Below are positions 17,501-27,262 of a DNA stretch of 64,000 bases, piece by piece; the first letter of the stretch is position 1, and each line of letters starts with the position of its first letter. A program made the position numbers and the translations under genes. The stretch spans positions 1-64,000 of the forward strand of contig OY282369.1 of the NCBI GenBank assembly GCA_958295735.1. The letters are read 5' to 3'. The notes under the pieces are model-generated. The model saw only the letters and a list, made by a program, of their open reading frames with translations. It was not told the DNA's origin and did no database searches. Source of the stretch: an uncultured Candidatus Cenarchaeum sp. (GTDB taxonomy: Archaea; Thermoproteota; Nitrososphaeria; Nitrososphaerales; Nitrosopumilaceae).

Positions 17501-18505
17501 ATGCACGTGGGGATATACTCGAAGGACGCCCCCGAGGGCTCCGTGAAGAGGGTCAAGGCGGCCCTGGACGAGGCCGGCGTGCGCTTCACGCTGCTCGGGG
17601 CCCGCAGGCCGAGGGCCGGCGGCGTCGACTGCGTGGTGGTGATGGGCGGCGACAAGGGGGTGAGGAGGTACTTCCACCGCACATTCGACTCGACCATACC
17701 CGTGCTGGGCCTGCACGAGGCCGAGTCCAGCGGGTTCCTGGCCCAGATCGACTCCAAGGAGCTCCCCGCCCACGCGGGGAGGCTCCGCGGGGGGGACTAC
17801 GCCGTGGAGGAGGTGCCCAGGCTGGGGGTGAAGATAGACGGCAGGAGCGTCTACCCCGTGCTCAACGACGTGGCCGTGTTCCCGTCGAAGAGCGCGATGC
17901 TCATGGAGCACACGCTGCGCGTCAACGGCCAGGAGGTCTGGCACGACAGCAGCGACGGGGTGATACTGTCCACGCCCATGGGCTCCTCGGCGTACTCCAT
18001 GTCCGCCGGCGGCCCCGTCGTGTTCCAGGACTCCGCCGTCTTCGAGATCATCTCCGTGAACTCGCTGGACGTGACGAGGAGGCCCATCATAGTGCCGGAC
18101 GGCAGCTCGGTGGACGTGGAGGAGATCTCCTCGCGCCTCCACTGCGAGGCCGTCCTGGACGGGATAGACAGGTGCGCCGTGAGGGGGTCCGTGTCGTGCG
18201 CCAAGTTCGCCCCGTACGCGCGGATAGTCCGCCTGAGGAAGGCCACGGCGGCCATCTCCGCGCTGGCCAGGAAGGTGCACCTGGCAGAAGAGCTCCTCAG
18301 CATGCCCCCCAGCTCCAAGCTCATACTCAAGACGCTCGAGTACGAGGGCCAGCTGACCCAGAGGGACCTGGTGCGCAAGACCATGCTGCCGGACAGGACG
18401 GTGCGGCTCGCGCTGCGCCACCTGCTGGAAAGGAGGTACGTGAGGCGCCGCGTCTCGGCGAGGGACGCGAGGCAGAAGATCTACGAGATCTCGGGGATCG
18501 GCTGA
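17501..18505 (+). CDS. NAD kinase-like protein fused to a C-terminal winged helix
   Basis: A 334-residue protein. The first ~240 residues match the NAD kinase fold: VVVMGGDKGVRRYF (49-52 is GGDK where bacterial enzymes have GGDG), VLNDVAVFP (the N-D substrate motif), DGVILSTPMGSSAYS and GGPVV. These bind NAD and ATP for NADP+ synthesis. From about residue 265 to the end, LKTLEYEGQLTQRDLVRKTM plus LRHLLERRYVRRR forms a winged helix-turn-helix, a fusion I associate with thaumarchaeal homologues. The Gly to Lys change in the phosphate-binding motif is odd and could alter phosphate-donor use. The gene is convergent with CTP synthase and the 3' ends overlap by 25 bp. Confidence 0.85.
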   Translation: MHVGIYSKDAPEGSVKRVKAALDEAGVRFTLLGARRPRAGGVDCVVVMGGDKGVRRYFHRTFDSTIPVLGLHEAESSGFLAQIDSKELPAHAGRLRGGDYAVEEVPRLGVKIDGRSVYPVLNDVAVFPSKSAMLMEHTLRVNGQEVWHDSSDGVILSTPMGSSAYSMSAGGPVVFQDSAVFEIISVNSLDVTRRPIIVPDGSSVDVEEISSRLHCEAVLDGIDRCAVRGSVSCAKFAPYARIVRLRKATAAISALARKVHLAEELLSMPPSSKLILKTLEYEGQLTQRDLVRKTMLPDRTVRLALRHLLERRYVRRRVSARDARQKIYEISGIG

Positions 18506-20145
18506 GCGCCTGGCGCCGGCGCCCCGCCCCCCGCGGCGGCCGCGGCCCGCACGAACGCCTCGAAGGCCTTCTCGGGGAAGCCGGGCCTGCTGCTGAACTC
18601 GGGGTGGTACTGCACGCCCATGAAGAACCGGCGCGAGGGCACCTCCAGCACTTCCATGAGGCGCCCCCCGCCGCTCCTCCCGGTGAAGCGCATCCCGCCC
18701 TCGGCGAACCGCCGGGCGTACGAGTTGTTGAACTCGTAGCGGTGCCGGTGGCGCCGCCGTATGGACGTGGAGCCGTACACGCGGGCCGCCCCCGAGCCGC
18801 CCTCCAGTTCGATGTCGCAGGCGCCCAGCCGCAGCGTGCCGCCCGTCCCCCCGCCGGCGGCCTGCCCGGGCAGCAGGCAGACCACCGGATCGGCCGCGTC
18901 CGGCTCCATCTCGGTCGAGCCCGCCCCGCCCATCCCCAGCTCGTGCCGCGCGAACGCGACGGCGGCCAGCTGGAAGCCGAAGCATATGCCGAGGTACGGG
19001 ATGCCGGAGGCCAGCGCGTGGGCGGCCGCCGATATTATCCCGCCTGCGCCGCGCGTCCCGAACCCCCCGGGGACCAGCACCCCGCCGTACCCGGACAGCG
19101 CCTCGGCGGCCCTCCCTTCCAGCGCCTCCGAGTCCAGCCAGTCTATCTCGACGCGCGCGCCGGCCGCGGCCCCGGCGTGCTCCAGCGCGTGGTTCACGCT
19201 GACGTAGCTGTCCGCCAGGGAGACGTACTTGCCGACCATCGCGATGCGGGCGGGGGGCCGCCGCTCCCCCGCGCCGGGCGCCAGCGATCCGACTATGCGG
19301 TTCCACCCGTCCCAGCCGGCCGCCGAGTCGACCAGGCCCACCTTGCCGAACTTTGTGAGCAGGGATCCCACTATCCCCTGGTCGTACAGGATCTGCGGCA
19401 CCTGGAATATGGTGGGCGCGTCGTGGCACGACAGGACGTCCTGGCGGGCCACGTTGGAGAAGAGCGCTATCTTCTCCTTCGTCTTTTCTTCCAGCGGCGC
19501 GGTGCACCGGACGGCCAAATAGTCGGGCTGTATGCCTATGCGGCGCAGCTCCTGCACGCTGTGCTGGGTGGGCTTTGTCTTCTGCTCGCCGACCACCTCC
19601 AGGGACGGGGCCAGCGTGACGTGGACGAACGCGACGCTCCGCGGGCCCTCCTCGGCGCGCATCTGGCGGAGGGCCTCCAGGAAGGGCAGGCTTTCGATGT
19701 CGCCGACGGTCCCGCCGCACTCGACGACCAGCGTGTCCAGCCCCTCGCCCCCCGCTATGCCCCGCAAGCGGGACTTTATCTCGTCGGTGACGTGCGGGAT
19801 TATCTGCACGCACGCCCCCAGGTACCCGCCGCCGCGCTCGGCCTCTATGACGGACGAGTACACCTGTGCCGTGGTGATGTTGTGGCTGCGCGGCATGTCC
19901 TGGTTCAGGAAGCGCTCGTAGTTGCCGATGTCCATGTCGCACTCCCCGCCGTCCTCGGTGACGAAGACCTCGCCGTGGGCCACGGGGTTCATCGTGCCGG
20001 CGTCGTAGTTCAGGTACGGGTCGATCTTCACGCAGGAGACCTTCTGGTTGGACAGCTGCAGCAGCTTGGCCACGGACGAGGCGACGACGCCCTTGCCGAG
20101 CCCGGACATCACCCCCCCGGTGACGAAGACGTACCTGGCCCCCAC
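18481..20145 (-). CDS. pyrG: CTP synthase
   Basis: A 554-residue CTP synthase converting UTP to CTP with glutamine and ATP. The synthetase domain begins [20 protein letters not shown] (P-loop), with [19 protein letters not shown] and [16 protein letters not shown]. The C-terminal class I glutamine amidotransferase domain contains [10 protein letters not shown] (nucleophile Cys) and VQYHPEF (His, Glu). The length is close to the family norm, with a small insertion rich in Gly/Ala in the amidotransferase half. The start is GTG 20145, about 22-28 bp below TTAAAA (20167-20172). The stop lies inside the end of the convergent NAD kinase gene. Confidence 0.96.
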   Translation of the reverse strand: MGARYVFVTGGVMSGLGKGVVASSVAKLLQLSNQKVSCVKIDPYLNYDAGTMNPVAHGEVFVTEDGGECDMDIGNYERFLNQDMPRSHNITTAQVYSSVIEAERGGGYLGACVQIIPHVTDEIKSRLRGIAGGEGLDTLVVECGGTVGDIESLPFLEALRQMRAEEGPRSVAFVHVTLAPSLEVVGEQKTKPTQHSVQELRRIGIQPDYLAVRCTAPLEEKTKEKIALFSNVARQDVLSCHDAPTIFQVPQILYDQGIVGSLLTKFGKVGLVDSAAGWDGWNRIVGSLAPGAGERRPPARIAMVGKYVSLADSYVSVNHALEHAGAAAGARVEIDWLDSEALEGRAAEALSGYGGVLVPGGFGTRGAGGIISAAAHALASGIPYLGICFGFQLAAVAFARHELGMGGAGSTEMEPDAADPVVCLLPGQAAGGGTGGTLRLGACDIELEGGSGAARVYGSTSIRRRHRHRYEFNNSYARRFAEGGMRFTGRSGGGRLMEVLEVPSRRFFMGVQYHPEFSSRPGFPEKAFEAFVRAAAAAGGGAPAPGAQPIPEIS

Positions 20146-20173
20146 GCCCCCTCCGCGGCGGGACGGGTTTTAA

Positions 20174-20523
20174 CCCTTTATCGGGAGCGGGCGGGCGGGC
20201 GCCCCCGCGCGCCGGGGGGGGCGCCGGCGCCCCCCGGGGCGCGCGGATCGGGGGCGGCCGCGGGGGCGGCGGGGGCGGCCCGGGCGGGGCCCCGCGCCCC
20301 GGATCCGCGCCCGGCGCCGGGAGGGTGCCGGCCCCGTGCCGGCCTCGGCGCGCGCTTGCCTTTCCCCGTTCCGCCGCCCGCCGCGCCCCCCGGCGGCCGC
20401 GGCCGGCCCGCGCGCGGCGCGATCACGGCAGGATCGGGAATGCTTCGGCGCGCGACAGGGCGGTCCGGGGGCGCGGCGGGCGGGGAGGGGATGCGGGCGT
20501 GCGCCGCCGGCCTCGGAAGTAGG
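20174..20523. other. GC-rich spacer
   Basis: About 350 bp between the divergent CTP synthase and deaminase promoters. The composition is extreme (long G/C-only runs). I see nothing beyond the two flanking TATA elements. Confidence 0.6.
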
Positions 20524-20525
20524 TG

Positions 20526-20533
20526 TTTATATT
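20526..20533 (+). promoter_or_regulatory. TATA box of the dCTP/dCMP deaminase gene
   Basis: TTTATATT, 26-30 bp above ATG 20556. Three other ATGs (20535, 20540, 20545) are too close to the box to be first codons of a leaderless message, which decides the start. Confidence 0.7.
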
Positions 20534-20555
20534 CATGCCATGGCATGCCAACGTC

Positions 20556-22022
20556 ATGGCTAGCAGGCCCCGGCCGGAACTGGTAATCGGACTGGTCGCG
20601 CCCCTGGGGGTGGACCTGGATCGGATCTACGGCCTCGTTGCGGAAGCCCTGGCGGCGGTGGGATACGATGCGGAAAAGTTGATCTTCGGCGAGGAGCTCC
20701 CGGGGTTTGTGGGGCGGGGGAGCGGCGGGCGGAACGGCGCCGAGCACGGCAGGGTGGAGTACTTGATGGATCGCGCGGCCGAGCTGCGCGCAGTGGCGGG
20801 CGGCGGCGCCGTGGCCGTCTTGTCGGAGAACATGATACAGGAATCCAGGAAGCGCAAAACGGGCTCGCCCAAAAAGCCGTTCCACGACCACGCGTACGTC
20901 TTGCTGTCGGTGAAGCACCCGGCGGAGGTGGAAAATCTCAGGAGGCTCTACGGGAAGAGCTTCTGGCTCATCTCCGCGCACCTGTCGCTGGAGGGGCAGA
21001 TCGCGAGGCTCGCGGGAAGCCTCGGATCGCGCGCCGAGGGCCTGATCAGGCGGGACTACCACGACGACGAAAGGGCCTGGGGGCATGACGTGCGGGGGAC
21101 CTTCCAGATGGGCGACTTTTTCGTCAACGCCGCCGATTGGGACGTGGCGCGGGAGCAGATCGGCCGGTACATAGAGATCATGTTCGGGAACACGTACCAC
21201 ACGCCGTACGCAGACGAGTACGGCATGTTCCTCGCGACGGCAAGCGCCAGGAGATCGTCCTCCCTGTCGAGGCAGGTGGGGGCCGTCATAACGGACGCTG
21301 CGGGCGCCGTGGTCTCCGCAGGCACCAACGACGTCCCAAAGGCGGGGGGCGGCATGTACGAGGAGGGCGGCGGGGCCGACCACAGGGAGTTCGCGCGCGG
21401 CTACGACTCCAACCACGCGCAAAAGTTGGGAATGCTCCGGGACATGCTGGCCCGGCTCGGGGAGGAGGGCTGGCTCGCCGCAGGGCGCAGGGAAATGGGC
21501 GCCGAGGGCCTGCTGGAGGCCGCGCTGCGATCCCGCAGGATAAGGGGCATGCGGTTCATGGGCCTCACCGAGTACGGCAGGGAAGTCCACGCCGAAATGG
21601 CCGCGCTGGTGGACGCGGCGAGGAGGGGCATCCCGGTCGACGGATGCACCATGTACTGCACCACGTTCCCGTGCCACATGTGCGCGAAGCACATAGTCGC
21701 GTCGGGGATAGGCACGCTCGTCTACCATGTGCAGTACCCCAAGAGCTACGCGGCCGACCTGTTCGTCGACTCGATCAGCGTGGGCGACTGGAAGGGGGAC
21801 AAGGTCCACTTCAGGCCGCACTTCAACGTATCGCCAAACCGCTACATGGACCTGTTTTCCATGCTGGACCGCAAGGACGAGTCGACCGGCAGGGCGATCC
21901 CGTGGAACGGCGCGGAGTCCATGCCGCGGCTGTGGGAGCCGAAGGAGTTCCACGAGGAAGAGGACGCCAACATAGAAAACCTGATCAGGGCGCTGGCGCA
22001 GAAAGGCGTGCGCCGGCCGTAG
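20556..22022 (+). CDS. Antiphage-type dCTP/dCMP deaminase with N-terminal P-loop-like domain
   Basis: A 488-residue protein. The C-terminal half is a zinc-dependent deoxycytidylate deaminase: SLSRQVGAVITD, EVHAEMAAL (H345 and E347), and TTFPCHMCAKHI (C373 and C376), giving the H-A-E and P-C-x2-C zinc site. The N-terminal ~200 residues (LVIGLVAPLGVDLDRI... LISAHLSLEGQIARL) resemble the nucleotide-kinase-like domain found in phage-defence dCTP deaminases, which deplete dCTP on infection; a classical GKS/T P-loop is not present. Housekeeping dCMP deaminases are only ~150-200 residues, so the size supports the defence type. It is a single gene with its own promoter. The defence role is inferred from family architecture. 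Confidence 0.82.
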   Translation: MASRPRPELVIGLVAPLGVDLDRIYGLVAEALAAVGYDAEKLIFGEELPGFVGRGSGGRNGAEHGRVEYLMDRAAELRAVAGGGAVAVLSENMIQESRKRKTGSPKKPFHDHAYVLLSVKHPAEVENLRRLYGKSFWLISAHLSLEGQIARLAGSLGSRAEGLIRRDYHDDERAWGHDVRGTFQMGDFFVNAADWDVAREQIGRYIEIMFGNTYHTPYADEYGMFLATASARRSSSLSRQVGAVITDAAGAVVSAGTNDVPKAGGGMYEEGGGADHREFARGYDSNHAQKLGMLRDMLARLGEEGWLAAGRREMGAEGLLEAALRSRRIRGMRFMGLTEYGREVHAEMAALVDAARRGIPVDGCTMYCTTFPCHMCAKHIVASGIGTLVYHVQYPKSYAADLFVDSISVGDWKGDKVHFRPHFNVSPNRYMDLFSMLDRKDESTGRAIPWNGAESMPRLWEPKEFHEEEDANIENLIRALAQKGVRRP

Positions 22023-22559
22023 CCGCGCGCGCAGGGCGGCCCCCGCCCCGGTGCGGCGGGCCCCGCGGGCGTCGGCAGGGCGGCCGGTTGCGCGCTCGCC
22101 GCCTCGCCCTCCGCCGGCCGCGTCCCGCGGCCGCCTTGTCGGGCCTGCGCGCTGCGCAATCCTTGCCGGGCGGCCGGTTCCCTCGGACTGATGCGCCTAG
22201 ATCCGGATGTTCCCGACTGCCGTCGCGGTGGAATATAACGCGAAGCCGCTGCCGCGGGAATGGCGGCCCCGCGCGAGGACAGCGCGGGCCCGAAGGCCGT
22301 GATCGCGGCGCGGGATGCCCGGATCGCGGCGCCGGCGGCCGCAGAACGGGGGGCCGGGCTCGCACGGCGCGGGAATCCAACCGCGCTCTCGCCGGCGGTT
22401 TCCGCGTTAGGCGCCGAGCGGAACGACTGCCGCGGGCGGAAGGGCGGGATCCGGCAGTAGGCCCGCTCTTTCGGGCGGCGACCGCGGCGTTCCGCGCAAA
22501 ACGGGCCCGCCGGCCGGGCACGGGGCGTCTCGCGTCGCGGCAAGCCCTGCAGTCGGCAC
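22023..22559. other. GC-rich spacer
   Basis: About 540 bp between the deaminase and the IS66 remnant. Open frames overlap on both strands without recognisable products. I see no AT box and no repeat. Confidence 0.5.
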
Positions 22560-23412
22560 CCGATCTCAGAGTGCCCCGGATGCGGTGGCTGCCTGGAGAA
22601 AATGACCGGCGTACAAAAGCCTGCGGGCGGCTTCGATCAGGACTGGCGCATGATCGCCTCGCAGATCGTGCCGCACGGGCGGCGCTCCCGATGCGAGAGT
22701 CTTCGAGGCCCCGACGCCGTTTCCGCACGTCGCCCCGCCGGGCTCCGCCGCGCTCGGCGCCGCCGCTGCCCTTTTCGCGCAGCTGCGCGGGCGCAACGAT
22801 CGCGCGCATTTTCACAGATGCGTTCTTCTGACGTCCCGGCCGCGGCTATGGCGCCGGCCCGCAGGGCCGTGCCGGACGAGCCAAGCGGGCAGACGGCTTT
22901 CGTCGTGCGGGAGTTCCCGAAGTGGCGGGACGCCCGCATGGGCGGTACAGGCTCCAGGACCGGCAGTGGACAGGACGGACCGCCCGGCTGTCGGCCGTGT
23001 CCTACGCCGTACGGGCGGTCCTCGCGCCCACCCGAGGGCGGCGATCATGGAGCACTCCGCCGGCTGCCCGGCAAGGCGGTGGCGGCCGACGGGCTGCGGG
23101 CGTACCGCGGCGAGTACCCGCAGCTGCGGAGGTGCCGCGGGCGCCCGCTTGACAAGGGCGAGGTCGTCGCCGCGGGCGGCGGCGCGGGGGACGAGACGAG
23201 GCATGATCGGCTCAGGGAGTGCCGCTGCAAGATACTCCGCGTGAATACGCTGGCGCCGCTCACCGTGATGCATCTTACCGGCGGGATCCGCGGCATCGTG
23301 CCGGCGTACCCGGACGGTAAGCCCAGGACGCGCCCCGCCAACGCCATACCGCACATGCTCGCGTTCTTCGAATGCCGCGGCATGCGGCCCCGCAACAGCA
23401 CTGCCGGGCCCG
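22560..23412 (+). pseudogene. Decayed IS66-type transposase remnant
   Basis: Pieces line up in order with the intact transposase at 23640-25370 despite frame breaks. ECPGCGGCLEK matches the zinc-ribbon segment TCPVCCGPLEK. GFDQDWRMIASQIV matches DFDQFWRVVTAMIE. Then DGLRAYRGEYPQLRRC, KILRVNTLAPLTVMHL, AYPDGKPRTRPANA and FECRGMRPRN match the second half of the catalytic domain. The middle (around the first catalytic Asp) is deleted. Its divergence shows an older IS66 invasion; a MITE abuts its 3' end. Confidence 0.75.
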
Positions 23413-23413
23413 C

Positions 23414-23504
23414 GTGTAGACTTACGCCCAAACCGAAACCGCGCCTAGCAACGGCAACCGCCCCCCGATCTCACGCCCAGATCACAATGGGCGTGAGTCC
23501 ACGC
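23414..23504. mobile_element. 92-bp-family MITE, copy b (91 bp)
   Basis: Ends GTGTAGACTTACGCCC (23414-23429) and, from the right, GCGTGGACTCACGCCC (23504-23489), with the shared core CGCCTAGCAACGGCAA and GATCTCACGCCCAGATCACA. Eight bases separate it from IS66 copy 1; those same eight bases are that element's target duplication, so before the IS66 insertion this MITE also ended 18 bp above the TATA box of the first small-array gene. Confidence 0.85.
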
Positions 23505-23512
23505 ACCGGCCG

Positions 23513-25645
23513 GTACACACTTACCTCCCCCCCCCCCTCCCGCCGCGACTTGGCCGCCCGGGCGGGCCCGCGCGCCGCGCAAGCTTAGGCTGGCCTAAGG
23601 GTCGATTTGTATAATTGTGGCGAGTTTGGGCCTGCCGGCATGGCGGAATCCGGGGTGGCGCTGTTGCGCAAGGAACTGGCGGCCGCGTTAGAAAAGATCG
23701 CCGGGCTGGAAGCCGAGGCCGCGGAGCGGGCGGCCGAGATCGCGATGCTGAAGGCCAAGTCCACGGAGCAGGCGCTGCTGCGCAAGGAACTTGCGGCCTC
23801 GCTCGAAAAGATCGCCGGGCTGGAAGCCGAGGCCGCGGAGCGGGCGGCCGAGATCGCGATGCTGAAGGCCAAGTCCACGGAGCAGGCGCTGCTGCGCAAG
23901 GAACTGGCGGCCGCGTTGGAAAAGATCGCCGGGCTGGAAGCCGAGAACGCCGGGCTGAAGGCCAAGGCCGCCGAGCAGGCGGTCAGGCTTGCCGTGTGCG
24001 ACGGCCCGAACGCGCCCTCGTCGTCCCTCACCACGTACGGCCCCCGGCGGAACGCCTGGCGCAAGGAGCGGGGCTACAAGGGGAGCGACGGGGCCGGGAG
24101 CGACGGCAAGCCCGCTCCGGACGGCGGCGCCCCGCGCAAGATGGGCCCGCCCCAAGGGCACAAGGGCGTCTCGCACTGCAACAAGCCCGAGTTCACCATG
24201 AAGTGCGGGATCCTGACGTGCCCCGTGTGCTGCGGCCCCCTGGAGAAGTTCGACAGGTGGCGAAAGCTGGTCAACGACTTCGATCAGTTCTGGCGCGTGG
24301 TCACCGCGATGATCGAGGTGGAGACGGGCTGGTGCGGCAGGTGCGAGAAGTACTACGAGGCCCAGGCGCCGTTTCCGAAGGGCACCTCGTGCGGCCCGAG
24401 GGCGCTCGGCCTCATAATGGCGCTGTTCGAGATGGGCTGCACGGACGCGAGGATCGCCGGCTTTATCGAGTCCACGTTCTACTTCCGCATCTCGGAGGCG
24501 GCCGTGGCGAAGGCCCGGAGGGCCATGGCGGGCGCGTCGAAGAAGCAGCTGGAGGAGATCAAGTGGGCGTTCAGCGAGAGCATGTTCGTGCACATGGACG
24601 AGACCGGGTTCAAGATCGGCGTGCTGGGCAAGACCGGCTACGTCTGGGTGGCCGTCGTGGGCAACGCCGTGTGGGTGCACTTCGCGCCCACCCGGGGGGC
24701 GGCGGTCCTGAGGGAGCACTTCGGCTGGCTGTCCCGCAGGGCGGTGGTGGCCGACGGGCTGCCGGCGTACCGCGCGTGGTTCCAGCATCTGCAGAGATGC
24801 TGCAGGCACCTGCTCGCCAAGGGCGAGGCCGTCGCCGTGGACGGCGACCCGGGGGACGAGGCGAGGCACGACTGGATGCAGGGGTACTACCACAAGATAC
24901 ACGGCATCAAGACGCTGGCGCCGTTCACCGTGACGTACCTGGCCAAGGAGTTCCACGACGCCGTGTCGGCGTACCCCGACGGCAAGCTGAAGACGCACCT
25001 CGCCAACGCCGAGCCGCACGTGCTCACGTTCATGGGATTCCGCGGCATGCCGCCCCACAACAACCCCGCCGAGCTCGCCATACGCGACCTCATAGTGACG
25101 CAGCGCAACGCGCACCACAAGATCTCCACGCCGGAGGGGCGCAAGACGTTCTCCGAGCTGGTCACGATCGGGGGCACCGCCCGCATGAACGGCATGTTCC
25201 CGGGCAGGGCCTTCACCGAGATCGCCCGCAATCGCGACTGGAAAATGTTCGACCCCGGCCCGTGGGCCGGGCCCGACTGGTGCGTCTTCGATGACCCCGC
25301 ATCCGGGCTGGTGCGCCCGCCCGGCTCCGCGGCGGGGCGGGCGCCGGCTCCGGCAGCGGCGTCCGCCTGACCGGCCCCAACGGATCTGCCGGGCGCGCGC
25401 GGGCGGCGTCAGCCCGCGTCAGGCATCGGGACGGAGCGCCGTACCGGGGCGGCCGCGCGCCGAAAATGCCCCGAACCCTGCCGCGATCGCGCGGCGCGCG
25501 CCGATCGGGGCAGCCCGGGCGCGCGGGGGGCGGCGCCCGCCCGCCGAAGGATCCCCGCTCCGGCCGCGATCGCGCGGCGCGCGCCGATCGGGGCAGCCCG
25601 GGCGCGCGGGGGGCGCCGGGAGGGGGGGGGGAGGTAAGTGTGTAC
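23513..25645 (+). mobile_element. IS66-type insertion sequence, copy 1
   Basis: A 2133-bp element with terminal inverted repeats GTACACACTTACCTC-C10-11-TCCCG at both ends, flanked by the 8-bp direct repeat ACCGGCCG (23505-23512 and 25646-25653). An 8-bp duplication is the IS66-family hallmark. The right subterminal region has an ~89-bp direct repeat (GATCGGGGCAGCCCGGGCGC at about 25502 and 25590). Confidence 0.93.
23640..25370 (+). CDS. IS66-type transposase
   Basis: A 576-residue protein. Residues ~5-110 are a coiled coil built from a 38-residue repeat (LLRKELAAALEKIAGLEAEA...STEQA), two and a half copies here. A zinc-ribbon-like segment follows (CGILTCPVCCGPLEK, WCGRCEKYY). The DDE core has FVHMDETGFKIG, KTGYVWV, VVADGLPAYRAWF and the C-terminal block PHNNPAELAIRDLIVTQRN, whose N-N-x-A-E arrangement is typical of IS66. 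An upstream in-frame start at 23607 is rejected: GTATAATTG at about 23601-23609 looks like the TATA box, 30 bp above ATG 23640. No tnpA/tnpB accessory genes are present, so it is a single-gene IS66 derivative. Confidence 0.9.
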   Translation: MAESGVALLRKELAAALEKIAGLEAEAAERAAEIAMLKAKSTEQALLRKELAASLEKIAGLEAEAAERAAEIAMLKAKSTEQALLRKELAAALEKIAGLEAENAGLKAKAAEQAVRLAVCDGPNAPSSSLTTYGPRRNAWRKERGYKGSDGAGSDGKPAPDGGAPRKMGPPQGHKGVSHCNKPEFTMKCGILTCPVCCGPLEKFDRWRKLVNDFDQFWRVVTAMIEVETGWCGRCEKYYEAQAPFPKGTSCGPRALGLIMALFEMGCTDARIAGFIESTFYFRISEAAVAKARRAMAGASKKQLEEIKWAFSESMFVHMDETGFKIGVLGKTGYVWVAVVGNAVWVHFAPTRGAAVLREHFGWLSRRAVVADGLPAYRAWFQHLQRCCRHLLAKGEAVAVDGDPGDEARHDWMQGYYHKIHGIKTLAPFTVTYLAKEFHDAVSAYPDGKLKTHLANAEPHVLTFMGFRGMPPHNNPAELAIRDLIVTQRNAHHKISTPEGRKTFSELVTIGGTARMNGMFPGRAFTEIARNRDWKMFDPGPWAGPDWCVFDDPASGLVRPPGSAAGRAPAPAAASA

Positions 25646-25663
25646 ACCGGCCGGCAAGTCACG

Positions 25664-25670
25664 TTTATAT
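25664..25670 (+). promoter_or_regulatory. TATA box of small-array gene 1
   Basis: TTTATAT, 30 bp upstream of TTG 25694 and 18 bp downstream of the right end of IS66 copy 1. The gap consists of the 8-bp target duplication plus 10 bp. Confidence 0.65.
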
Positions 25671-25693
25671 TAATTCGGCGCGCAGTTAGGCCG

Positions 25694-25906
25694 TTGATCA
25701 GATTCAAGGAAGGCCCGTTGAAAGAGAACATGAAAGAGGCCATGAAGCGCGCCGAGAAGATTCCGGTGTGGAGAAAAAACCTGATACTTGGGCGCGACCC
25801 GGAGCGCTACATGCCCGAACACCTGAAGGGCAGGGGGCCCTACTGGACGTGGGAATACGACGAGGAGTCGTCCCCGCTCGCTCCCGAAAAGAGCCCTCCC
25901 GAGTAG
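25694..25906 (+). CDS. Small unknown protein, array copy 1
   Basis: A 70-residue protein not recognised from any family I know. After a basic N-terminus (MIRFKEGPLKENMKEAMKRA), the core is EKIPVWRKNLILGRDPERY, MPEHLKGRGPYWTWEYDEES, then a Pro/Ser/Glu tail APEKSPPE. The aromatic cluster PYWTWEY and the acidic patch suggest a small folded domain. TTG 25694 is taken as the start because it is 30 bp below the TATA box; an ATG at 25730 (MKEAMKR) is the alternative. The four copies differ mostly in the first 15 residues, while the core is almost invariant, which argues for selection on the protein or for very recent duplication. Confidence 0.6.
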   Translation: MIRFKEGPLKENMKEAMKRAEKIPVWRKNLILGRDPERYMPEHLKGRGPYWTWEYDEESSPLAPEKSPPE

Positions 25907-26212
25907 CGCGCGGCGCCGGTCCTGGCGCCCGGCCCCGGCCGGCAGGGCCGCCCCGGATGCGGGGGAAGGCGATCGGGCAGCATGTCGTGTGATGCCGCCC
26001 CACAGCGGGCCGGCGCCGGCACCCGCGGCGTCCCCGGGGGCGGCGCGCGCGGTTCGCGCGCGGCCAAGACCCCGGCGGGGTACGTGGCCGCGTACCCGCG
26101 GGCGCGGTGACGCTTTCGCTGATCCTGATTCGCGCCTGAAGGGCGGGGGCTGCCGGCATCGTGCGCGGCCGGCCGGGCCACGCTTATATCAAGCCGGCTC
26201 GCAGGCAGGCCG

Positions 26213-26425
26213 TTGATCAGAATCAAGGAAGGCCCGTCGAAAGATAACATGAGAGAGGCCATGAAGCGCGCCGAGAAGATTCCGGTGTGGAGAAAAAACC
26301 TGATGCTTGGGCGCGACCCGGAGCGCTACATGCCCGAACACCTGAAGGGCAGGGGGCCCTACTGGACGTGGGAATACGACGAGGAGTCGTCCCCGCTCGC
26401 TCCCGAAAAGAGCCCTCCCGAGTAG
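26213..26425 (+). CDS. Small unknown protein, array copy 2
   Basis: Seventy residues, differing from copy 1 in the N-terminus (IRIKEGPSKDNMREAMKR) and by Leu to Met in RKNLMLGRDP. The TATA element CTTATAT at 26183-26189 lies 30 bp above TTG 26213. No insertion interrupts its promoter, giving the ancestral arrangement GGCCGGGCCACG before the TATA box. Confidence 0.6.
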   Translation: MIRIKEGPSKDNMREAMKRAEKIPVWRKNLMLGRDPERYMPEHLKGRGPYWTWEYDEESSPLAPEKSPPE

Positions 26426-26731
26426 CACGCGGCGCCGGTCCTGGCGCCCGGCCCCGGCCGGCAGGGCCGCCCCGGATGCGGGGGAAGGCGATCGGGCAGC
26501 ATGTCGTGCGATGCCGCCCCACAGCGGGCCGGCGCCGGCACCCGCGGCGTCCCCGGGGGCGGCGCGCGCGGTTCGCGCGCGGCCAAGACCCCGGCGGGGT
26601 ACGTGGCCGCGTACCCGCGGGCGCGGTGACGCTTTCGCTGATCCTGATTCGCGCCTGAAGGGCGGGGGCTGCCGGCATCGTGCACGGCCGGCCGGGCCAT
26701 GCTTATATCAAGCCGGCTCGCAGGCAGGCCG

Positions 26732-26989
26732 TTGATCAGAATCAAGGAAGGCTCGATGAAAGAGACCATAAAAGAGGCCATGAAGCGCGCCGAGAAGATT
26801 CCGGTGTGGAGAAAAAACCTGATAATTGGGCGCGACCCGGAGCGCTACATGCCCGAGCACTTGAAGGGCAGGGGGCCCTACTGGACGTGGGAATACGACG
26901 AGGAGTCGTCCCCGCTCGCTCCCGAAAAGAGCCCTCCCGAAAAGAGCCCTCCCGAAAAGAGCCCTCCCGAAAAGAGCCCTCCCGAGTAG
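26732..26989 (+). CDS. Small unknown protein, array copy 3 (extended repeat tail)
   Basis: Eighty-five residues. The core matches the other copies (EKIPVWRKNLIIGRDPERYM). The tail is expanded: the 15-bp unit encoding EKSPP is present four times (about 26925-26984), against once in the other three copies. The N-terminus also diverges (KEGSMKETIKEAMKR). The TATA box is at about 26702-26708 and the TTG start 30 bp below. Confidence 0.6.
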   Translation: MIRIKEGSMKETIKEAMKRAEKIPVWRKNLIIGRDPERYMPEHLKGRGPYWTWEYDEESSPLAPEKSPPEKSPPEKSPPEKSPPE

Positions 26990-27262
26990 CGCGCGGCGCC
27001 GGTCCGGGCGCCCGGCCCCGGCCGGCAGGGCCGCCCCGGATGCGGGGGAAGGCGATCGGGCAGCATGTCGTGTGATGCCGCCCCACAGCGGGCCGGCGCC
27101 GGCACCCGCGGCGTCCCCGGGGGCGGCGCGCGCGGTTCGCGCGCGGCCAAGACCCCGGCGGGGTACGGGGCCGCGTACCCGCGGGCCGCGGGCGCGATGA
27201 CGCTTTCGCTGATCCTGATTCGCGCCTGAAGGGCGGGAGCTGCCGGCATCGTGCACGGCCGG

